Shown in pieces: positions 56,801-64,000 of a stretch of 64,000 bases of DNA. Origin of the DNA: Setophaga petechia (lineage: Eukaryota; Chordata; Aves; Passeriformes; Parulidae). The stretch is taken from assembly GCA_024362935.1 (NCBI GenBank), contig JANCRA010000003.1, positions 44,577,291 to 44,641,290 of the forward strand, written 5' to 3'. The number at the start of each line of letters is the position of its first letter. Positions within the stretch are counted from its first letter, which is position 1. A program made the translations under genes and the position numbers. The notes below the pieces were generated by a model that saw only the letters and a program-made list of their open reading frames with translations, was not told the DNA's origin and made no database searches.

Positions 56801-59800
56801 AACAAAGTTTCTTTGTTTTGCTAAGAACTAAAAATGTGCTGTATGTAGACCAAACAATAAAAATAAACTACTGAACTACCTTCTAATGCATGGGGGTTCT
56901 GGAGAGAGGAAACCATGGATATTTAGAGGCATAAAGTGAGTCATTGTGCTAGTTAAAGAATTTTATAAGGCGAGCTCTGTGGGTTTGAGTTGCATCTGTT
57001 ACCTTTCCAACTAGAACTGAGGGGTATGCAGGAAAAAGAATGTTGGATTTAATCATGCCTTATAGTGACTGCATTGTACTTAGGCTAAGCTTCTAACTGG
57101 AATCTAGACCATAAGAGAACAAAATCGTTAGTCTTTCTTCTTTGTATAAGTTTTGCCTTAGATGGACTCCAATTAAATGTCCTAAACAATAATTTTACAC
57201 CAGGTAAGCTGCAAAATGCTGTTAACAAACTACTTAAAAAAAAAGGTAATAACTCTGCTGTAACACTTGAGAACATAAAATAAGAAAAATCTCCAAGCCA
57301 GAAACCCCCTCGCAGTTATTTTCCTTATTAAAAGATAACCATGCTTGCATTTATGACAGTTCTTAGAAGCCATAATGGACTGGGTTGCTATGGTGTGAGA
57401 TGCAGAACAATGAAATAATTGTTTCTCGGTATTGGCTTCCTGGAAACAAATTCTGTGTAAATTACTTGGCTGAAAGTGTGACAACAGTCTTGTGTTCTGT
57501 TTCATTCGGTTCATGGTTAAAAATTGTAACTATTTTATAACAATAAAAAAGTAACATTTATCAGTTCTGGGCTTTCTTTTGTTTAAACTTTTTTTCCTTT
57601 TATATTTTCAGGTCAGTTTCATGAATTCAAAAGCAACTTACCAGTGATTTCTGGGAGCTGGGGCTGATTTTCTTGTGTATTTGTAAGTATTTATTCTTTT
57701 CTCTGTCATGTGCATCTTTCTAGTACTCTTTTGACGTGGGGAATGAAAGAAATTTTGAAATGTCCCTGTTGTATTGCAGTTTTAGCATGTTCATTTAGCA
57801 AGAGTTTGACCTCACTACTTTTAAACTTTTGGTAGATTTCTTTTTGCTACCAACTTATGCTTCTTCTATTAAGAGGAGCTACAAATACTGAATTAACAGT
57901 AAATATTATTATTTCAAGCTTAATTTTGGTTTTTGTAATAATTACAGAGATGGGAGAACAGCTTACAGTAACACATCAATGGTGGCACTTGCCAATGACA
58001 CCACTGCATCATGTTTTTGCAATGAAAATCATTTCTAGAAAAGAACTGGGGCTGTAACTCAAGACAGACAGGACTTTTAGGGGAAATGCTGTGTGGTATT
58101 ATTGAGGAAGCACTAGGGTGACCAGCATCTGCTGAACTGGGAATACGTTTTTATATCCCTTGGAGAAATGTAGCCTTTATGATTTCAGCAAAACTGTGGC
58201 CATTGAGGTCACAGCTCAAAAACATGTTTCAGAGTATGCCCACGTTCAGATACATCAAATGGGGCTACACCTAAACAGAAATCTTTGAGAAAGGGAAAGC
58301 CAGAGGAGAGGATCAGGAGGAAGATAGTTATTCATGAAACAAATAGAAAGCTTTCAGAATTGCTGTTTTGGATGGTCCTCAGCTTTAGTCAAGTATAATA
58401 AGCCAAATCTAATGGACCCTAGACTTGACATGATATAAATTATTGCAATACCTCACATATGATGTAGTATAAATAAAACCAATCTATGCAACTTGTCCTC
58501 TTAAGTCACAAATATAGTTTATGAATAAATATTTATTCAATCATTTGTGGAAAAAGATGTTCACAAAACTGCATTCATCAGGGAGAAAATATGGCTGGTT
58601 CTCCTCTCAATATGGAAATGTGTTCAATTTGTACTAACCCTTCCTCTTTACAAATGTTCATTTTCACATATGGTTTTACTATTCTATTTGCACTTTCCTT
58701 CATTTACAGGTCAGCATTTTTTAAATGAACATTCTCAGTCAGAGATAAAGAAAATATTATCAAATAAGAGAAACAGTTTAAAACCAAGTATTACCATTGA
58801 AAAATAATTCTGAGAAGGCAATATAAAGTGATTACTGAATTGAGAGTGAGGAATTTGTTATATTCTTTCTGGCTTCGCTACTGCTTAATTTTTTTAAGCA
58901 ATCAGTTTCTTTTCTTCATTTTTCTCTTTTATAAATTGAAGTAGTAATATATTAATCTATACAAAGAGTAGCTCTTTATACCTCAATATAGAGCACACTT
59001 TCCAAGGAAAAGGATTATTTCCAAAGAACAAATTCAGTGATAGTTTCATAGTGAAATTTTTGTGTACCAAGCTAATTGGGTGAGAAGTTTTAAGTACTGT
59101 TCAGTTCGTGTTCATGTAGTATTACAAATATAGAAAGGGCTTTAGTAATTATATTTTGGGCTGCTGGTCTGAGTCCTGCTCTTCTCGACTGACATCAACA
59201 AAGAGCTGCAGTAAAGTGATGTAAAAAAGTACTTTGAAAACCATCCTTGCGTTTAGGTCAATCCAGTAAGTATCTAAACTTCCAGGAGAGGTATGGGCTG
59301 CTTTGATCCCACCTCTGCATGCTGGCTGTTGCAGGGAAGGCTGTTAGCACAGCTGAGACATCTGACATATTGTGGCCATGAGAGATGGGCCCTGGTTCAG
59401 CAGCCTGAGCATCAAAGTGGAGGTGATGGCTGCATGAAAGGATGAGCCACAGCCTGGCCTGTCACTGGTGTCCTCTGCAACCCAGACCTCAGTCACAGTG
59501 ACAGGAATACTGGGAGAAGCCAACACCGTGCTGACTGTTCTTCTCTGCTTAAATGACTCATTCCAGTGTTTAGCACTATATATCTAGAAACATATGCTAA
59601 CCTTAAGTTCACATAAACTGAAAATAAAATGAAATGTAGGAGGTACAACTGATGGATTCAGCCCTGTGTTCCTCACATACTGAGAAAAACATTGAAGTAC
59701 AGCTTCTGCAGTAATACAGGCTTAGATCTTAAATCATCTCTTATTGTACCTCTACAAACTTACAAATACTCTGTACGTGATTTAGGCAGATACAGATTCT

Positions 59801-61613
59801 TATTATGCAGTAATAGGACTATACACAATGTCATAAATGAGACTGATAAAATAGACTAATAGGACAGGCTGTGACCTGAGGTACCTTTCCATTTCAAGAC
59901 TTGATTTCTGCAAATGCTATAATAATAAATACTTATGCATGTGAGCTGACCATGGAAGCAGATGGACTCAGGATCAGGACCTGAGGCTGAACAAACAGCC
60001 CTAAGCAAAGGAGGAGGTGGGAGCTTTGGGGGTTGGCGTGGAAGACAAGAAGTTTGCTTGTATAAGGGGTTTTGAGAATAAATTCTAAGCAGTATTTAAA
60101 AAATGCAAATGAGAAGTGTATACCTTTTTCATGTTATGCTGTAATATTTGGGCATGTTTTCATGGCGTGTTTGTTTGATCTGTACTCCAAAGGGAAGGAG
60201 TGCAGATCAGTGCTGGGAAGATTGATCTTTGAAACTGCAGATTTTTTTATGGGAATAGAGCAAGATCAGCTAAATGCTGCTATAGGTCTATACCAAAGCT
60301 ATTTCTACCAGGGGCTATAATAACTTTTTCCTCAAATTTTTGAAAGTTTTGTCATAGATGCATTCTGCTGTAACATGTAATTACTTGGATCATCCAGTTC
60401 AGGCAACTTTGGGATTTTTTGGTCATATTTGGCTAGTTTTGTTCAGGGGAAAACAGGATTGATGATTCATACAAAAGTAAATTTCATGGAAAATGTGACA
60501 TTTGTGCTTTTGTTTTATGCCCACAGAGTAATTGTCCTAACTAAAGGTTACCTTTTTTTCAAGAATGCGGTTTTAACGTGGTTTAATTTATTTAATTGTT
60601 CTTCTCAAGTAGGTTTGTCCAGTAGTAAACTGCAATAGTTATTTAAAGATATAAATGGCAAAATGAATATCATTTAATAACACAGCATTTAAACCCAATT
60701 TTGCTTGTACATCAGCAATTAGATACATCTTGTTACTAGCAGTTCAGTTTCTGTGTAAACATTTTATTGTGGCTTGGCTACAATGTGAAAACACAGACAG
60801 AGTGAGAAAAATAAAACCTGAAATGAGGGATGTTAAAGCCCATGAAACTTCAGCGTCTTGAGCTCTGTAGTGAAAAACCTGTGTTGAAAGCATGGCAAAA
60901 ATATAATTTTATTTGGTAATGAAATAAAATTTCTTTGAAAACGAACAACAATTTTAATTTTAAGAAGGTTTGAGGACAGAACCAGAAACATTTAGGGAAC
61001 ACACACATGCACACATGTTACGACACAACAAAACTGACATTATGGGTAGGTAAATTTTATTTTTTCAAACATTTACTCTAATCAGCATATTAACAGAAGC
61101 ATGCTTTGCTTCAAACTCAGTATTTGATATTTTTCCCCAGTCTTATTTTTAAGGCAACATTTATACTTTTTTATGTTTAATTTAGACTGTTTCTATTTAC
61201 ACCATGGAGCATGTGACCAAACGGATTTGTGTTTTGTATTTCTACCAGCTTATTTAAAAGGAGAAAATTATTTAATTGTGACTGTTTGTATAACAAGTCA
61301 AAGAAAACACAGCTTATTTGGAGCACATGAAGACATATGTCTTTGGTACTATTACCTTATGGGTTTAGTTGATAACATGTGATGTTCTACTGGATTACAG
61401 TTAATGTATTTGGGAAAATATTTGCTCTCTACTTGCCACAGAAACAATATACTGAACCCAAGTCTGAAAAAGTTGATCTCAATTTTTCTCTTCACAAGAC
61501 AGGGTGTTAATCAGCATTTTGGTCCAGAAGATGTTTGCCAGCTTATCACATACCTCTTTCTACAAAGAGCTGTTTCAAAATTCCTCTTAAGACAACAAAG
61601 TTCCTATTAAGGC
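53899..61613. other. AT-rich desert with candidate regulatory AT-rich blocks
   Basis: No coding exon is recognised. The block at about 56190-56340 (TTAATTAACTCTG, TTTAATTGGTGGC, CTAATGGCATAAATCAGCTGATAATGAG) has several homeodomain-like TAAT/ATTA cores and reads like a conserved enhancer. Conservation was not testable. A POU octamer lies at 60103-60110. A possible scrap of ancient repeat lies at about 59158-59210. Other frames are under 95 codons. Confidence 0.5.
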
Positions 61614-61705
61614 AGTGATGCCTAACTAGAATCTCTGCTGCTGCAGCACCCACACCTTTTTTGGCACGTGTGTGCTGCAGGTACCAGAGGCCTTTATCCT
61701 CTTCT
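61614..61705. mobile_element. possible hAT (Charlie-like) DNA transposon remnant
   Basis: CAGTGATGCCTAACTAG resembles the terminal CAGTG(A/G)T...AAC motif of hAT-Charlie elements. The following GCAGCACCCACACC, TTTTTTGGCACGTGTGTGCTGCAG and ACCAGAGGCC resemble the TTGGCACGTGTGCC(A/G)CAGGTT pattern of the same group. Internal partial complementarity (CTGCAGCAC/GTGCTGCAG) is seen. The fragment is short and diverged, and the assignment is by eye. Confidence 0.3.
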
Positions 61706-64000
61706 GCATCCTTTCCAGCTGACATTGTGGCATGCTAATGTAAAATAATCTTTTTAAACCATCATTTAACTAGACCCTCAGAAATTTGAAGCTCTGTTTT
61801 TCTGGGTTTATTTTATAAATGGTGAATATAAAATCGATTTTTTGTGGAACCGTATCTTGTTGTTTTTATGTAAGGGTTGCAACACACAAAATTCCTAGTA
61901 AGAAACAAATTTCCAGTACATAACATGTGGTGTAAATAAATAAAAAGAAGACACCCACCTTGAAGAATTTTTTTATCTGAGAATAATTTCCCAAATGTAC
62001 ATATTTTAGATGTTCTTAAGAGACAGCAAGTTGAGTAGAAAGAAAGTGGAGGTGGGAAAAACATTTCTTTCTGCTCAGCTAAAACCTGGTGCCCAAACAC
62101 ATTTGCCAGTGAGGATCTGATAGATGCATTGCTGCATCCATCTGGAGCTTTGTAGCTGTACCTGAAGAGAGGAAGGTGTGGGGAAAGGACTCAAGGGGAG
62201 GGAGAGGTGGCTGAGCCACTCCTTTCCTGAGAACGGGGCAGAGCTCCAATACCAGAAGTCCCATTTGTTTTTCAGTATCTGAAGTTCTCTTCCCAGCCTG
62301 TGCTTCCAACTGGGATGTCCGATGGACTCCCCTGTGTGATTCTACCCCAAGCTGTTTGGCTGTGAGAGGTCACCTGGGGACTTGTAGTTCTAATAGAAGG
62401 AAAGTCTGTTGCCTGATGCTGGCACAGAAACCTGCTCCTATCTGAGCTCCCCTTTACCTTCTGAGTGCAGCAGACATTATTTTGGTAGATTCTCTGCTGA
62501 CCACGCAGGCTATTTCTTGGTAATAAGTAAACAAATAAATGGGTACACAGAATACTTGTGTTGTGAAAGCATTGTATGCATTTTAGACAGTTTTTACTAT
62601 AATAAACAAATAATGCACTTAAACTGCTTTTGGGATTTTGATATTTAGTGTAGCACAGAAATCTCCTTCAGTTCTTTATGAAGAAATATATTGTAGGGCA
62701 CAAGAGAAAATACACAAAATAACAGTTTTAATTCACATAAACCCAAGGGGTTTCAGGCTATATGACTCTTTAACAGTTACTGGGACGAGGACACCAGTGT
62801 GGGCAGAAGCACCCTCCAACCAGCTCCTGACACACTGCACAAAGACAGGGGCCACATGTGTTGTCTTTGCTTACTTTCTGGTGAAAGTTGAACTGCTTAG
62901 TGGAGCTGCTGCTAGAAGTGCTCTTTCCTTTTCAGAGGGCTGTCATGCTCTGTATGTAAGCGGGCCTTCCTCGCTCTGCTGCTGCTCCATATGTGTGCTG
63001 GATGAGATCCGTGCAATGCTCTAGATCCATCTGCTGTCTAAAACCCCTTTGCAAAAGTGCTAAGCAAGAAAATGCAAATCCTTATCCAAACAATTCTATA
63101 TGCTGTTGAAGTTGTGTGCAATGCTTGGGAGAGTGGAACAGGAAGGATTTCTGTTCAGAAGCCCAGTTAAGAGTGTATAAGCAAAGTACTTGTACAAAGC
63201 CATACCTGGACAGGATTTTAGCAAGTGATTGACATTTACAGAGACCAAATATTTCTGGAAGAAATGGTTGTTCATCACAAACCCAAAGTTTCTAGTAATT
63301 TAATAACTACAATGCAGCATCTCAGGAAAGCTGTAAAAAGAATTTTCTCTAAACCATGCTGTGAGTAATAAATTATATACAGTATTTCTCATTTTACGTA
63401 AATAAGACAAAGAATGTCTTATTCTACAGTAGAGATGAACAATACCAACAGTTGATGTCAGCATTAACTTTTCAAATCATATTACTTACAAGGGAGAGGG
63501 TTATAAAGTGTCCCCAGACAGCTTCATTTTCTCTCTGTCTTCCTAATGCCCATATACCAATGGCTGTTTGATTCATTTATTGACATAAAACAGAATTGCT
63601 TAGAACTAACCACTCATTCATCATAATCACAGTTACAAGAGAGAGCAGGGTAAGAGGTTAACTGCTTGCTAGATGTATCAAGATTTTGGTATATACCAAA
63701 GCCTGACTCGATAGGAATCTGATAATGGTCTGCTGAAGATAAAACATAACTGTTAATAGCTAAATAAAAAAATTGATAAAGACTGTGTTGTAAAACACTC
63801 ACATTTCTTAAGTTAATTAAAAAGTGCTGATCAAAGTGAAGCCCATATTAAAAATGTTACTTTCAGATATTAAAGATAAGATAAAGTACAAAGGTCAGTT
63901 TTAAAAATAAGTGCATTCAAAAAAATTTTTTCCATAATTTTCTTTTCTTCCTGGTAATCCTTTAATTAATAATTAAAATACAAATAATTTGAAAATGTTA
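61706..64000. other. right end of the window: AT-rich desert
   Basis: No coding exon is recognised. A less AT-rich block at about 62100-62470 and a 128-codon plus frame at 62638-63024 show no known motif. A POU octamer lies at 63072-63079. The last 200 bases are strongly AT-rich. Confidence 0.55.

Noticed and set aside
1..64000. Other conserved microRNAs (for example miR-9, miR-124, miR-137, miR-219, let-7), which often sit in CpG-island-linked deserts
   Set aside because: Their mature sequences were looked for by eye on the plus strand, and partly on the minus strand, and not found. A covariance-model search would be decisive.
1..64000. CRISPR arrays, operons, prophage or endogenous retrovirus genes
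   Set aside because: No regularly spaced repeats, no prokaryotic gene layout, and no frame resembling gag, pol or env. LTR-like paired direct repeats were not noticed.

Overview
This window looks like a vertebrate nuclear sequence, most likely from a bird. The main evidence is a short reversed CR1 LINE tail (33674-33742) ending in the TCATAGAATCA motif typical of avian CR1 3' ends. Supporting evidence is a very low density of interspersed repeats, decayed copies of MIR/CORE-SINE and GGGCC-ended palindromic repeats of the kind shared by birds, crocodilians and turtles, and CpG islands in an otherwise CpG-poor, AT-rich background. There is no prokaryotic gene organisation: open frames are short, start nowhere consistent and overlap on both strands. 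The bird assignment is an inference from repeat flavour; a species cannot be named.

No protein-coding exon could be recognised anywhere in the window. Every long open frame is either a low-complexity shadow of a CpG island or a chance frame in AT-rich DNA, and none shows a family motif I know. The annotation is therefore regulatory and repeat-based.

Region 1 (about 0.9-11.1 kb) is a cluster of five CpG islands (A 900-2260, B 6240-7060, C 7765-8360, D 9040-9510, E 10765-11130). They are separated by non-island DNA holding splice-site-like signals on both strands, polypyrimidine tracts, G-quadruplex motifs and possible untranslated exons (2813-2873 and 10663-10795 on the plus strand). This layout is typical of the promoter and 5'-UTR region of a developmental regulator with alternative first exons, or of a divergent coding/lncRNA promoter pair. 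The gene itself was not identified.

Region 2 (about 11.1-64 kb) is a gene-poor, AT-rich, repeat-poor desert. It contains one CR1 tail, one MIR-like SINE, several ancient palindromic repeats, a possible hAT remnant, a compound tetranucleotide microsatellite, polypurine tracts, several perfect short hairpins, an isolated CpG cluster at about 35.1 kb and an apparently elevated number of POU octamers. The arrangement suggests a large first intron or a regulatory desert next to the CpG-island cluster, with enhancer-type elements. That interpretation needs genome alignment and RNA data, neither of which was available here.
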